A stretch of DNA of 64,000 nt from Cryptomeria japonica (lineage: Eukaryota > Streptophyta > Pinopsida > Cupressales > Cupressaceae). The stretch spans positions 407,797,889-407,861,888 of the forward strand of contig NC_081408.1 of NCBI RefSeq assembly GCF_030272615.1. Direction: 5' to 3'. The notes under the pieces were generated by a model. That model worked only from the letters and a program-made list of their open reading frames with translations, was not told the DNA's origin and made no database searches. Both the position numbers and the translations under genes were made by a program. Positions within the stretch are counted from its first letter, which is position 1. Every line of letters starts with the position of its first letter. This document shows positions 34,560-46,271 of the stretch, piece after piece.

Positions 34560-35506
34560 ATTACATGTAGGAGATGGAGGAAGGTCTCAAGTATCTCATT
34601 CTTTGGATAGTACCCCTGAAATATGTGCTACGATGGACCATGTCTATTAAAGGTATTCTCAAAGATGTTGGTAGGGTGATGATAAAGGGAGATGAAATTA
34701 TGATAAGGTGGAAAGGGGTAAGTATTTATGCAAAGGATTGGATGAGTGACAGAATGATAGAAACTAGGTGTTGGATAATGGATGGGGTGTTGGATTTGTG
34801 TAGGGGTGGATGGAAATGTTGGAAAGATTAAATTTGGAACACACCTTGAACGGTGGTGGAGTGAAGGAGGGAAAATGGATTTTGGGTTTTGAGATATTGA
34901 TGGATAAGTTAATATACATTTTAGGACATAAGGACCCAAAATGGATGGAGGAGGTGATCAGGGATTTAAGATAGCAGATTTTGAGACATAAATACCCAAA
35001 ATAGATTCGAAAGGAGGGAGATGTTTAGAGAGAGGAGTGAACAAAGCCTTTGGAATAGCAAGCTTGGATGCCAATTTTGATTTTTCTTTAAGATGCAGGT
35101 ATTCTATGAGAAACTTGGGTATTCACATGGTTTTTTATTTTTCTATTTTTTTAAGGGGCCTCTATGGCATTTTTGGATTTTTTTATTTTTTTTTGGATAG
35201 ATTTTTTCTTTTTTTATGTCTTTTAACTCAAACATTTTTATCTTTTGATGTGTGTGGATTTTTGGACTTAAGTAATTTATTCTTGGCATCCAAATTGCTC
35301 CCAAGAGCACTAGAATTCATGGGTGGATAGGAATGATATGGAGGTCTTTTAGATGAGTTCATGTAGATGGATGATTGGAAGGCTCTCAAGTATGTGTTCC
35401 TTTGTTCATCTTGATTTACAAAATTGGGGTAAGTGGATTGTGAACTTGGGGTGACAAATGTAGTAGATAGAGGGACATAAGAACCTAAGATGGATGGAGT
35501 AGATGA
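34560..35506 (-). pseudogene. Ty3/Gypsy gag remnant, part 2 (proline-rich), minus strand
   Basis: The minus strand reads as Pro/Ser/Tyr/His-rich protein with repeated GSYVPL / GPYVLK / YPFPPYH segments (short frames 35228-35515 and 34628-34939). The plus-strand phrase ACATAAGGACCCAAAATGGA recurs near 34924 and, in variant forms, near 34984, 35475 and 43238, which gives the peptide repeats. It is separated from the part at 43212-44830 by the El-3 insertion. Confidence 0.45.
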
Positions 35507-36690
35507 TGTTGTCATTTTTTATGATTATGTTGTAATTGTCATTGATGGACACACACTTGCTATTAATTCACTTTTTGTATGTATGAGTTATGTTCAACCA
35601 GTATTTATTTCAAACCAGTATTATGTTATAGGCTTTAGACTATCGGTGTCTTGCAGAAAGTCTTTACCAATCTCAAGCGGCATGAGGACCTCAAGCAGCT
35701 CGAGGATCTCAAGCGAAACGGAGCAAAGGAACTAGAAGCGGCAGTTATCACTTTCCCAGTCTTCATTTTTGTCAACCGTAATCTGTTAAACCGGTATTAC
35801 TCTGAGTTACCAACTGGCAATCGGTAAAGTTGTATAAATCGGTAATACTTTGTGATGAGTTACCAAATGCTATATCTTTGTGATGAGTTACCATCCACCG
35901 ACACTTTGACGGTGATTTTGTGTCGTGTTACCAAATGTGTCTAGATACAATGAACCTAGGAACTTGCAATGTAATCCTATTGGACCGACATGAAATCAGA
36001 TTCCTTTTAAGGACATCATGTCTAGGGTTTCAAGATGTGTGAGTAGCTGTTAGGGTTTGAAGTGGTTGATGAGTTCATGTGTGTGTGATCTTAACAAAGA
36101 GATAAAGTCTGTGTACTGTAACAGAGTGTGGATTTACTGAAGACTGAAGTAATGTTGAAATGCATTAGCAATGAGCTATCATGGATCTAACAAAGCAGGT
36201 TGTGCTATTTGCTAGATCATTCACTTGTTTATTACTCACATCTTTGACAAGTTAGAAACCCTTAACCGGGTAGGCCTAGAAAAGTCTTTGTAAATCCTCT
36301 AACAAGGTGGTTCCCATCAGTGGATCTAAAATCCTCTCACAAGGTAGTCTTTAATCGGACTTATCTCCTAACAGAGATTGAGATTCCTAACGGGATTTGT
36401 TTTGGTAAAGAACATTGTATGACCTTAACCGGTTTGGTTACTATTCTGCAGATAGTTACTTGTGATTTTCATCTCATTGTGGTTTTTCCCATTTGGGTTT
36501 CCACATCAAAATCTCTTGTGTTATGGTGATTGTGTTTCTATGGGTGAATTCCTTACTTGCTATTTGGTTTGCATTTGTGTTAACCGGTTTGTTAGTTAAA
36601 CTGTTATACTAGTTTACCGCTAGACTGATAAAGTGTTTGAGCACAAAAATTGATGAATACTAATTCACCGCCCCCTCTTAGTATTCATCA
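35507..36690 (+). repeat. El-3 5' LTR (1184 bp)
   Basis: It begins TGTTGTCATTTTTTATG (TGTTGGCAT in the other copy) and ends TTCATCA. The second stem of the double stem-loop is perfect here: TGTGG (36478-36482) with CCACA (36501-36505). Confidence 0.9.
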
Positions 36691-36692
36691 AT

Positions 36693-36704
36693 TGGTATTA
36701 GAGC
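36693..36704 (+). promoter_or_regulatory. Primer-binding site of El-3
   Basis: TGGTATTAGAGC, two bases after the LTR, has one mismatch (C to T) to the usual initiator-tRNA-Met site. Confidence 0.9.
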
Positions 36705-36740
36705 CAACCTTTCTATAAGTCTAACCACTTGGAAAGAGAT

Positions 36741-38020
36741 ATGGGGGAATACATTGTGAGGGAACTTACTCATCAACTCACTCAGACTGAGCAAGCCTAT
36801 GATGAACTTAAAGTCAAATACAAGGCCTCTCAGGCAAAAATAAGAGAGCATGCTAAAAAACTGATGGAGCTAACTGAAAATAGTTCTTCTGATGAAGCAG
36901 ACATGGAAGCCCTAGTCCAAGAAGTTGAAAAACTAAATGAGTGCAATGCCAACCTAAGAAGGGAACTTGAAGGAATAACTATTAGAATGTGTCAAGAGTT
37001 TGAGAACCGGAGGAAAGTTGAAGATCTGGTAAAAGACAAAGATCATGAGATCTCCAAGCTGAAGCAAGAGATCAGTGCACTTACCGCTCATCTTCTTGAA
37101 AATAAAATGGAAAAGGAAGGAATGCAAAGTGAACTACACATGGTTGTTTCTGAGAATGCAACCTTGAAGGAATCCAATGCTGCTATTACCAAAGAACTTA
37201 CTGAGTCAAAGGAAATACTTGCCAAATTCAATAAGAGCACTGTCAAGCTAGAGCATAAGCTTGAGTCAGCTAAACCGGTAAAGAATACCAATGGACTTGG
37301 TTTCTCTGAATATCAGGAAGGTGAGACCTCTGGAACAAAAGGTGGAGCATCAAAGAAACAACCGGCACCAAAGGATAAAGGTAAGCAAAAGTTCAAACCT
37401 GTTTGCTTTAATTGTCTCAAGGAAGGACACACTGCTAATGTATGTAGAAGTAAGGCTTACAATAACTTTCCTTATTTTCTAAACGATAAGCCAAGACCCA
37501 ATAGATTCAATGGTAATTGTTATGCATGAAACAAGTTTGGCAATAGAGCATTTGAATGCAGGTTTGTCATGCACAACACCAGAAGGTATCCTCAAAGGAG
37601 TAAAGGAGCTTTTTCAAAACCGTCTGGGAACCAGAACCCAAACTGGTTTAATACCTATAATTATCAATAGGAAGTAGTGGCAATCAAGCGGCAACTGAAT
37701 GGAGAGCAACCTATTTGATCTGTCATGGTAATGGTCACACTGTTGTAACATGCAGAAGGAAGGATGGAAACATGAACAATGGACCTTGGAGAGCACCTGG
37801 AATGATTTGCTATCATTGCAAAAAACTGGGTCATACAGCAAGATTCTGCAGAACAAGAAAGAATAAATTGGATGATATATCGGTAACTCTGGAAGGAAAG
37901 ATAGATGTTGAAACTGTTCAAATGGATATGAAGAAAACCTAGAAGAAGAAGCCAGAAGAAGTGATTCAAGAAGAACCAATTTCTGCACCTAGTGTGGAAG
38001 TCACTGAACCGGCAAACTAA
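36741..38020 (+). pseudogene. El-3 Gag-like protein: coiled coil plus zinc knuckles
   Basis: ATG 36741 starts MGEYIVRELTHQL. About 200 residues of coiled coil lead to CCHC knuckles near 37404 (CFNCLKEGHTANVC), 37518 (CYA-stop-NKFGNRAFEC, in which a Cys codon has become TGA), 37723 (partial) and 37809 (CYHCKKLGHTARFC). A frameshift lies near 37700. The frame ends with TAA 38018. It matches the El-2 gene in layout and in the GLGFSEYQEGE / GIGFEVGE junction before the knuckles. No capsid-like DGTNY domain is present. Confidence 0.75.
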
Positions 38021-38459
38021 GCATCAGAAAAGCTTAGGGGGAGCAAACGGTGAAACATCTCAAACCCCTGGTTTAAACCAATAAAAGACATTAACTAGTA
38101 AGTGATACCTATCAACTGGAAGAAGACCGGAAATGGTAAGAGGCAAATTAGGGTTTACGCCCTAATAGTGGAGCATTTATTATGGTAGGTGGAGAACTTG
38201 TTTAAAAGGATTTTTCAAGTCATTTTTCACTTACCAGTTCTCAAGCAAAGAAGTTTTTTTTTGCACTAAGCGACAAAAAGCGATTTGGAGCAATTAGAAG
38301 AATTCTCAAAATCTTGAAGAAGAATCAAAAGCGAATATCAATCAGTCAAGTGTAGAGCACAAAGTGGTATTTCCACAACCGAAGGAGTGAGTGGCGAAGT
38401 GTAATTTGCAAGCCCTAAATTTTGAATTACGAAGGTATTTCTCAAAATCTATGTTTATC

Positions 38460-41400
38460 ATGGCTTCCGTATCACACTCTAGCCCTAGTGCACCCATTGA
38501 TCTAGTAGACTTCATTCAACTGAAGGCAAAATACAATGCCCTATCTCAGATACCCGCTAGTGTTATAGTGGAGGAAGGTATTTTCGATTACATTGACTGC
38601 AAGATTGAAGACTTGGGATCTCTTGTAAGTCATTCCCAGTTGAGTTTGTTCTATGGAAAGGACAAGAAGATTAAACTGGAATTTAGCATCCTGGAAAAGA
38701 AGAAGCTTCACAATGTAGTCTATTTCCTTGAAGAGTTTTCAAATGATCTCATCCGCACCATTCTGAGTAGAGTGCACGGTGATAAAATGTACTTAGAGCG
38801 GATGCATGATATCACACCAAAAGCGATTCATGTCGTCACTGGTTTCTGTAATGTAGGTGAAGTGCCAGCCCTAAGGAAGATCAGCAAGATGGAAATGACC
38901 AAGCTCACCGGTTCTGTGAGTGACTCACGGGGAATGACTGTCAATTCCATCAAGGACGATCTGGTCAAATATGCGTGTATGGTGATAGGATATCGAACAT
39001 TCCACGCCAGCAGAATCAACTTTGTCTCTACTGCAGCAGTAAATGTTGCCTACCAGATGATCATGGAAGATGCATCATTTGACTTATGCACCTGTATGCA
39101 AAGGCAACTTTTGCTGAACCTAAAGTCGATTAAATGGGACAATGCCTTGAGATTTAAGTTTGGACAACTATTGGTTGGGTTGTTCTTCTACTTCCAAGGT
39201 TACTTCCCAGGAGTTGGAGATATTCAATGGTCTGCCAACCAACCGATTACAAAGCAAATCAAGGAAAGCCTTCAAGCGGTTGGAACCGGTTATCCAAAAG
39301 TTCTGAACAAATACTTTGATGAGTTCAGATGCAAAATGAGCCAAAGAGTGAGAATATCAAGTGATATTGTCAAGAAATATGAAGATGACATCTGCTTCAC
39401 CATTGGAGTTGATGAGTGCATAATGGAGGTGGTTGAGCCTAGACAGGAAGAAGTGGAACCGATGGGATATGAGGTAATGTATGACATGCTAGATGGGTAT
39501 GCCTCTACCCTAATCACCTCGCCCCTTGATCCAAAGGCAAAGAGAACCGGCACCTATTTGGAAAGGGTTACACCGGTTGAAGAACCGTCAGTAAAGAAGG
39601 GAAAGGTAGTGCCTTCAGCATCGGCATCGGTTACCACAGCAAGTCCCAAAGTGATCAAGCGGTCACCAGCAAAGAAGAAACTGAAAGCTGCACCCACCAA
39701 AGTCTTTGAGAGAAAGTGGAAGACAAAAGACACCACACCAGACTCAGAGGACATTGTGTCTGAAGAACGGCCTAAGAAGACTAGGCAAATGAAGAAAAAG
39801 ACAAAGAGTGAACCGGCAACATCTGCACCAGTAAATATTGATATTTCCTCCTACAAACCTTTGACACATTGTCAAAGAACTATTAAAAATATTAGAAGAA
39901 AAGTACTTGGTGATTTGAAAGAGTGCTTTGATGATTTTAATGATGATGAAAAGAAGGAAGTTGAATAGGAAGTTATCAATTATTTATGTATTAATGACCG
40001 GTGGGTGTCAGAAATTAAATTTGAGACACCTGATTCTTTGTATAATTCTTTAGATAACAAGAGGTGCACTGCCATAGAAAAGGAACAAGAAATAAGAGGG
40101 GAAGTATTTGCACAATACTTTCCTAATGTGCCTAAAACTGAACTTTATGAAGTAGTGGAAAGATATAAGGGCCTCTTCTTCATGAGAAGGAGACTCTTGT
40201 TGCTAGAAGGAAAAGTTCATGTAGTGGTAAAAGATACCCACTCTCATGCCCAAGCCGCTTTAAGGTTGCATCAAGTGGCTGAAGCAAACAGGAAAGCTGA
40301 GCAAGAACTGGCAACGAATAAACCAGATGAGGTATATGACAGTGAAGGAGAATAGGTCACTGATCAAATGGATCCTATTGATGTTGATGCCTTGAATGGT
40401 GAAAATGTCACTCTGGGTACACCATCAAAAGTGGTAGGACAGGAAAAACAGGACAAAGAAAAGGCTACCAAGGAGCAAGTGGAAAAAGAGAAGAAGCAAC
40501 AGGAAGTTGAAAAGAAGAAACAGGTAGAAGAAGAGAAAAAGAGAAAAGAGAAAGAAAAGAAAAAGGAGGAGGAGAAGAGGAAACTAGAAGAGGAAAAGAA
40601 AAGAAAGGAAGAGGAGACAAAGAAACAAGAGGAAGAGAAGAAGAAGAAGGAAGAACAACAGAAAGAACAACAGAAATGGCAGGAAGAAGAAAAGAGAAAG
40701 GAAGAGGAGAAAAAGAAGTAGGAAGAGGAGAAGAAGAAGAAGGATGAAGAAGAAAAGGAGTGGAAAGAATAAGAGAAGAAGAAGGAAGAAGAGAAAAGAA
40801 AGCAAGAAGCAGAGGAGAAAAAGAAGGCAGAAGAAGATAAGTTAAGAGCCAAAGAGAAGGAGGAAGCGGCATAGAGCACATTGGTGGAGATCCCAAAGGC
40901 AACTGGTAGTCAAGCCAAATCGGCTGACATTACCAGTCCCATTGACCTCCAATCTGCTAACGAATCGGAGCTGCTACAAAGCATTAAGCTTTCTCAAGAA
41001 CGCCTAGAGGTGATAAGGAGGAAGAAGGAGCAAGATGTGATCCAAGCTGCAGTAGACACTCTTACTGGTTTGATACATGGTACCAACCTCCCCAGTACTG
41101 ATTCCTTGTTGGCCCAATTGAAACTCTTATGCATAGTTGTGTAGGACTAGGTACAAAGCCTAGAAGAGGTTGCTGAAGCACATGCCAAGAAGGAGCATCA
41201 AAAGGCTTTAAACACTGCCTTGGTGAAAAAGTTACATGAGCTTCGGTCCAATCTGAAAAAGGCATAGAAGGCCATCAAAGATGCAATGGATGAGGGTAAA
41301 TTGCTACTCAGTAAGATATGTCTACCCTATCTATTATGTGATGATGTGCTTGCCCAGAAAGAGAAATTGCAAACTAATTTGCAAACATTCATAAGAACCT

Positions 41401-41750
41401 TCAAGACCCCATATGATTCCTTTACCGCTTATGGGCAAACCGTTCACCGATTTCATCTTCAGGCTCCGAGAATTGATTTGGAGATCAGCAACCGGACCAA
41501 GGATCTGCAGGAACTTCAATTGGTTCTACTACCCAGACTGCAAATACTTCAAAAGTGCTATCTCAATCTGGATGCCTTGACAGTTACTCAAGAGATGAGT
41601 ACTTTGGATGCCATGGAGGAACAGGTATCCTAGATGCAAACGGAGAATGAGGTTGCTACTTCATTACTTGAGTCATGGTCCTTATCCATGAAGCAATTTA
41701 TGCAGGACTTTAAATCAGTTTCTGATAAGTTTCACTCTTTATTGTCATAA
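38460..41750 (+). pseudogene. El-3 ORF2: conserved long protein of unknown function
   Basis: From ATG 38460 (MASVSHSS) to TAA 41748 one frame of 1,096 codons has no frameshift. It is interrupted only by nine stops: TAG at 39966, 40353, 40719, 40872, 41142, 41148, 41265 and 41631, and TAA at 40770. Every one fits an original Gln (CAG or CAA). The N-terminal globular domain aligns with El-2 ORF2 (LSQIP, LSRVHG, VVTG, HASRINFVS, KFGQLLVGLFF). It is followed by a basic region, a long Lys/Glu helix (40450-40870) and a coiled-coil C-terminus. Function is unknown. Cellular origin, structural role or regulation of an RNA partner are all open. Confidence 0.72.
40440..40870 (+). repeat. Purine-only-like tract encoding a Lys/Glu-rich helix in El-3 ORF2
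   Basis: It is almost pure A/G on the plus strand and encodes repeated EEEKKRKEEEKKK-type sequence with Gln interspersed. It has the composition of a single stable alpha-helix or charged coiled coil. Repeat expansion by slippage is likely. The minus-strand frames here are shadows. Confidence 0.75.
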
Positions 41751-41995
41751 ACGGTTATTCAGCTAATAGAAACAAGGGTTATTCAGCTGTATTTTGTCAT
41801 TGTTGGCAAAGGGGGAGAAGTATTTTGGTATTTAAAATTTTGATGCATGCTATGTATACTCATGTTTATCTCTGTAAGGAAGTAGTATACATTTTGTTTT
41901 TTGCAAAGGGATAGTGTATATGCTTAGGGGGAGTATTTTTTATTATGGCATATTTTTTTTTGTAAAAACACTTAGACGTCAAAATTTTCCTAAGT

Positions 41996-42066
41996 GTTGC
42001 CATCAATTCCAAAGGGGGAGATTGTTGGCATTTTTTATGATTATGTTGTAATTGTCATTGATGGAC
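41996..42066 (+). other. Polypurine tract and partial inverted repeat at the El-3 3' LTR start
   Basis: GTTGCCATCAAT (41996-42007) pairs with ATTGATGG (42057-42064), 8 bases of the arm; the outer bases no longer match. AAAGGGGGAGAT (42011-42022) directly precedes the LTR. Extra purine runs lie near 41810 and 41927. Confidence 0.6.
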
Positions 42067-43211
42067 ACACACTTGCTATGAGATCACTTTTTGTATGTAT
42101 GAGTTATGCTCAACCGGTATTTGTTTCAAACCGGTATTATGTTATAGTCTTTAGACTATTGGTGTCTTGCAGAATGTGTTTATCGATCTCAAGCGGCATG
42201 AGGACCTCAAGCAGTTTGAGGATCTCAAGCGGAATGGAGCAAAGGAACTAGAAGCGGCAATTATCACTTTCCTAGTCTTCATTTCTGTCAACTGATAATC
42301 TGTTAAACCAGTATTACTCTGAGTTACCAACCAGCAATCGGTAAAGTTGTATAAACCGGTAATACTTTGTGATGAGTTACCAACCGGTATATCTTTGTGA
42401 TGAGTTACCATCCACCGACACTTTGACGGTGATTTTGTGTCATGTTACCAAATGTGTCTAGATACAATGAACCTAGGAACTTGCAATGTAATCCTATTGG
42501 ACTGACATGAAATCGGATTCCTTTTAAGGACATCGTGTCTAGGGTTTCAAGATGTGTGAGTAGTTGTTAGGGTTTGAAGTGGTTGATGAGTTCATGTGTG
42601 TGCGATCTTAACAAAGAGATAAAGTCTGTGTACTGTAACAGAGTGTGGATTTACTGAAGACTAAAGTAATGTTGAAATGCATTAGCAATGAGCTATCATG
42701 GATCTAACCAAGTAGGTTGTGCTATTTGCTAGATCATTCACTTGTTGATTACTCACATCTTTGACAAGTTAGAAACCCTTAACCGCGTAGGCCCAGAAAA
42801 GCCTTTGTAAATCCTCTAACAAGGTGGTTCACATTTGTGGATCTAAAATCCTCTCACAAGGTAGTCTTTAATCAGACTTATCTCCTAACAAAGATTGAGA
42901 TTCCTAACAGGATCTGTTTTGGTAAAGAACATTGTATGACCTTAACCGGTTTGGTTACTATTCTGCAGATAGTTACTTGTGAGTTTCATCTCACCGTGGT
43001 TTTTCCCATTTGGGTTTCACATCAAAATCTCTTGTGTTATGGTGATTGTGCTTCTATGGGTGAATGCCTTACTTGCTATTTGGTTTGCATTTGTGTTAAC
43101 CGGTTTGTTAGTTAAACTGTTATACCGGTTTACCGCTAGACTGATAAAGTGTTTGAGTACATAAATTTTTTGTATACTAATTCACCCCCCCCCCCCTCTT
43201 AGTATTCATCA
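42023..43211 (+). repeat. El-3 3' LTR (1189 bp)
   Basis: It starts TGTTGGCATTTTTTATG and ends TTCATCA, then the duplication GATGA. The first stem of the double stem-loop is intact here (GTGAG 42979-42983 with CTCAC 42990-42994), and it abuts CGTGG at 42995. The second stem has lost one base. Confidence 0.92.
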
Positions 43212-44830
43212 GATGAAGGCTTTAGTTTTGGGGTATAAGGACCCAAAATAAATTTAGAGGATTGAGAATGTGTATGTTTGGGTTTAGATGGAAGAATGAG
43301 GGATTTAGCAAGGATCCAATATCTTGAGAGTGAGCTATGTAGCCAACGCCATGATGATCTAGATATACTTTTGTATGAATGGGATATAATATACCTTATC
43401 CATGGATGCCTAGCCCTTTTCCATAATAATGCATACTTTGAGAGATCTTTTTACCAATGGGATACTTGTAACTTTGGAAACAAGATGCTAGTCCATTGAA
43501 GTGGATATGGTATGGAAGGAATGATAAGCTCATGAAGTAGACCGGATTGGATGAAAATGCATAAACCAATTTGATAATTAATGGGTTCGTGAATAGCTTG
43601 GATAGGGGTACTGGGATCTTGAGAAGTATTATGATCATGAGGGGGGTTACAATGGATGATAGGGTCTTGAGGAGGATATGGAGGATTATGATAAGGGTAT
43701 GAATGGATAAATTGATCTTGACATGTAAGAGGATCATTGTATTGATTAGAAAGGGTGATTTTCTCTTGATTTTGATTAGGATCGTTGAAAAGGATGAAAG
43801 GGATATCATGATCTTTCTTAGTAAAAGGATTATGAATGGTACATGAAGGGATACAATTCTCTTGAGATGGAAGGGGATCATCTTGGATGGAATGAGTATG
43901 GTGGAATCATCTAGGGAGATGGACTCATGGTCAAAAAATGGATGGGATTGGGAGAGTTTTGGTATCTTGATCTTAATTTATTTTAGGAATTGTTTCTTCA
44001 TACTTTTGATTATCTTCTTAACTTGAGGTATGAGTTTGGATATGCATGGGGGATTCTTGGATGGAGTCCATATTTTGGCATGATAGGAATGAATTTTTAA
44101 CGGGACTCTCTAGAGTGGGTTTGATTAGGAACGAAACGTATAGTGACATTTGATCTAGGATTTTTTAATCATGGGAGGGATTTGTATCAAGAATTGGATT
44201 ATCTTGGATTTCTATTGTAGATATCCCTTGGGGTTAAAAATGAAAGGTGTCATCATTTTGTTTATTTCTTGATGGAGATGGTCTGGTTTTTTTTGTAAAG
44301 TTTTAGGGAATGAAGGAATGGTAGGAGATATAGAGGCTACTTGTAGGCCAATTTATTAATGGGAGGTAGATATGTAATTGGTGTGATTGTTTTGGGATGG
44401 GTCATTGCTAGACATAGGTAGATTATTTTTGTCATGCTTGGAAAAGGTATCTTAACATATGCCTAATTTCTCGTTAGGTGAATTTTTAAGATGTTCTTCA
44501 ATAGAAATATCACCTTGATCAATAAGGTCATAAATGAGATTTGTCAATTTTGAGCAATTAGAAGTTTAATGTCCTTTGGTTATATAGTATTCACAAAAGT
44601 CACTATCATTCCACCATGTTGGTTTGACTTGAGGTTCATATTGAATAATTTTAGGTGACGTGATGATGTTTGACTAGATCAATTTTCTTAAGATTCAATT
44701 AATTCTCCAAGCTTTGAGTATTTTGGTCCTCATGTCTTGTGAATTTTTTCTAGAATATGAGAAATGTATGAGTGAATTTGAGGATTTTTCATGCAAATAA
44801 GGATAGGGGTTTTGGTCAAATGGATTGGAA
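43212..44830 (-). pseudogene. Ty3/Gypsy gag remnant, part 1 (zinc knuckle), minus strand
   Basis: The minus strand near 44560-44640 reads WWNDSDFCEYYITKGH, a stop, then TSNCSKLTNLIYDLIDQGDI. This is the C-x-x-H...GH.T..C...LI..G pattern seen after the Gypsy Gag in plants. Downstream on the same strand comes Pro/Tyr/His-rich sequence (PYHNPPYPPQDP, near 43680), continuing into 34560-35506 beyond the El-3 insertion. Both stops seen in the knuckle region are TAA in place of CAA. The call rests on the knuckle pattern. Confidence 0.55.
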
Positions 44831-45515
44831 TGGTCAATGTTCAAACAAAATATTATTTTTTGAAATTTTTGAATTTTTTTGGTTTTCTGGTTTTTGTATT
44901 TTTTTGGATTTTAATAAATATGAAAATAAATAAGAAATAAATGCAAAAGACAAAATTATATGGCTCAATTTGGATGATGTGTCCCTTTTTGGTTTCAAGT
45001 GGGGAAGGAGATTCAAACATTAAAACACACAAGACACACCAACAAGCCTACTCAAGTGGGAGTATCAATCCTTGAATACACAAGAAATGATTGCCAAAAG
45101 TTTAACTATAGGATTTACAAGTTCAACTAGTGGTATCCTCTATATACAATAAGGGTACTTTGTGGCCTAAATCTATGAATTGGAAGAGAATAATGCCAAA
45201 TAACTAGGAGCTATAAATTTCTTAGAGGCTTATCCCTGAATGACAAGATTCCATTTCCAAGAGGTGTGTCTTTTAATTCACCCTTTCTTTGTATACTCTG
45301 TTGGAGTACGAGATTTGAGGTTGTCCATTAGAGTGATCACTTCTCTAGGTAGTCCCCCTAAAAATAAAAATAAAGATCCCTTATTTTTGGTGCACTCAAG
45401 TTCATTGCTAGGACACAAGAGGAGAGTATACATAAAGAAATCTTTGGGATTAAAATACACTTGTTCATTTTAAGTCCAAATCTAAATGTGAAAGGTTGAT
45501 TTTAATCCTATTTTC
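44831..45515. other. Unassigned sequence
   Basis: No supported gene. A short minus-strand frame at 45278-45460 has no known motif. It may be the 5' noncoding part of the minus-strand Gypsy remnant. Confidence 0.35.
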
Positions 45516-46266
45516 TGTTAGGAATAAGGTGTCTCAACCTTGGATAATTCCTATTCTTATTATTTGTTTTGTAAAATGTATTTCTTGCAAATAATGTAAT
45601 TAAGTGTGAGTGTACATGTCTAGTTGGCATGTTGATGTGTCACTCCACTTGATGTGTTGGCATCTTGAATTGTGTGTAAGGAGATCATGGCTGAAATGGT
45701 TATGACGGATTCCTATGACATGTAAGAGCTATTTCTAGGAGTTTTCATGACGGGTAAAGACATGCAAGACATGTGGTAACTGATAAAGTTGAGTACTGTA
45801 CACTCTTCCTCAAAAATTTTAGGGTTCCTATTTTCTCGGAGAATGGTAAAACCCTAATACGGCTATCTTTGGAAGTTGCCCTAAAAAGGAAAATGTATAA
45901 GCATTTTTTAGGGTTACAGACTGTGATACGAAAAGAGTGTATTGTTGGTATGATATCGTGCTACTGGATTTGTCTTTAAGTGTCGATTGTCTCCTGAAAG
46001 AACTTGCATTGCAAGTGTGTTGTAACCGTTGTGTTGAAGATAATACATTGTGCAGGTTTTGGAGTGCTGGGGTTTTTTACCGAAAGGTTTTCCCCAAGGT
46101 AAATCATTGTGTCATTCTCTATTTTCTGTATGCATGGTATATGGCTGCAATATCTTTGTTAAAGTTGTTAACAAATCTGAAATTGTAAGGATTTAAAAGA
46201 ATTTGCACAATACTTTCCTCTAGAGATTAGTGTAGGAAGTTGTTTCCGCACCTGAGTTTCCTTACA
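45516..46266 (+). repeat. Solo LTR (751 bp) with target-site duplication
   Basis: It begins TGTTAGGAATAAGG and ends TTTCCTTACA, with the 5-bp duplication TTTTC on both sides (45511-45515 and 46267-46271). No internal region is attached, so it probably arose by recombination between two LTRs. The sequence is unrelated to the LTRs of El-1 to El-4. Confidence 0.8.
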
Positions 46267-46271
46267 TTTTC

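Larger units (their letters stand above)
35507..43211 (+). mobile_element. El-3: complete LTR retrotransposon lacking pol (7.7 kb)
   Basis: LTRs 35507-36690 and 42023-43211 are flanked by the 5-bp duplication GATGA (35502-35506 and 43212-43216). A primer site and polypurine tract are present. The interior has a coiled-coil/zinc-knuckle gene and an ORF2 homologous to El-2 ORF2, again with no pol domain. LTR sequence differs widely from El-2, so this is a separate family with the same gene plan. It split a minus-strand Gypsy gag remnant. Confidence 0.9.

Noticed and set aside
40364-40902. Long minus-strand open frames rich in Ser/Phe.
   Set aside because: Shadows of the Lys/Glu-rich coding tract of El-3 ORF2.
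38460-41750. TAG read as a sense codon (readthrough or code change) in ORF2.
   Set aside because: Stops also hit the invariant PQQNG glutamine of El-4 and Trp positions in LINE-A, and frameshifts occur elsewhere; mutation of CAG or TGG is the simpler reading for a nuclear plant sequence.
45240-45473. Overlapping short frames on both strands.
   Set aside because: No recognisable domain on either strand and no supporting context; not reported as a gene.
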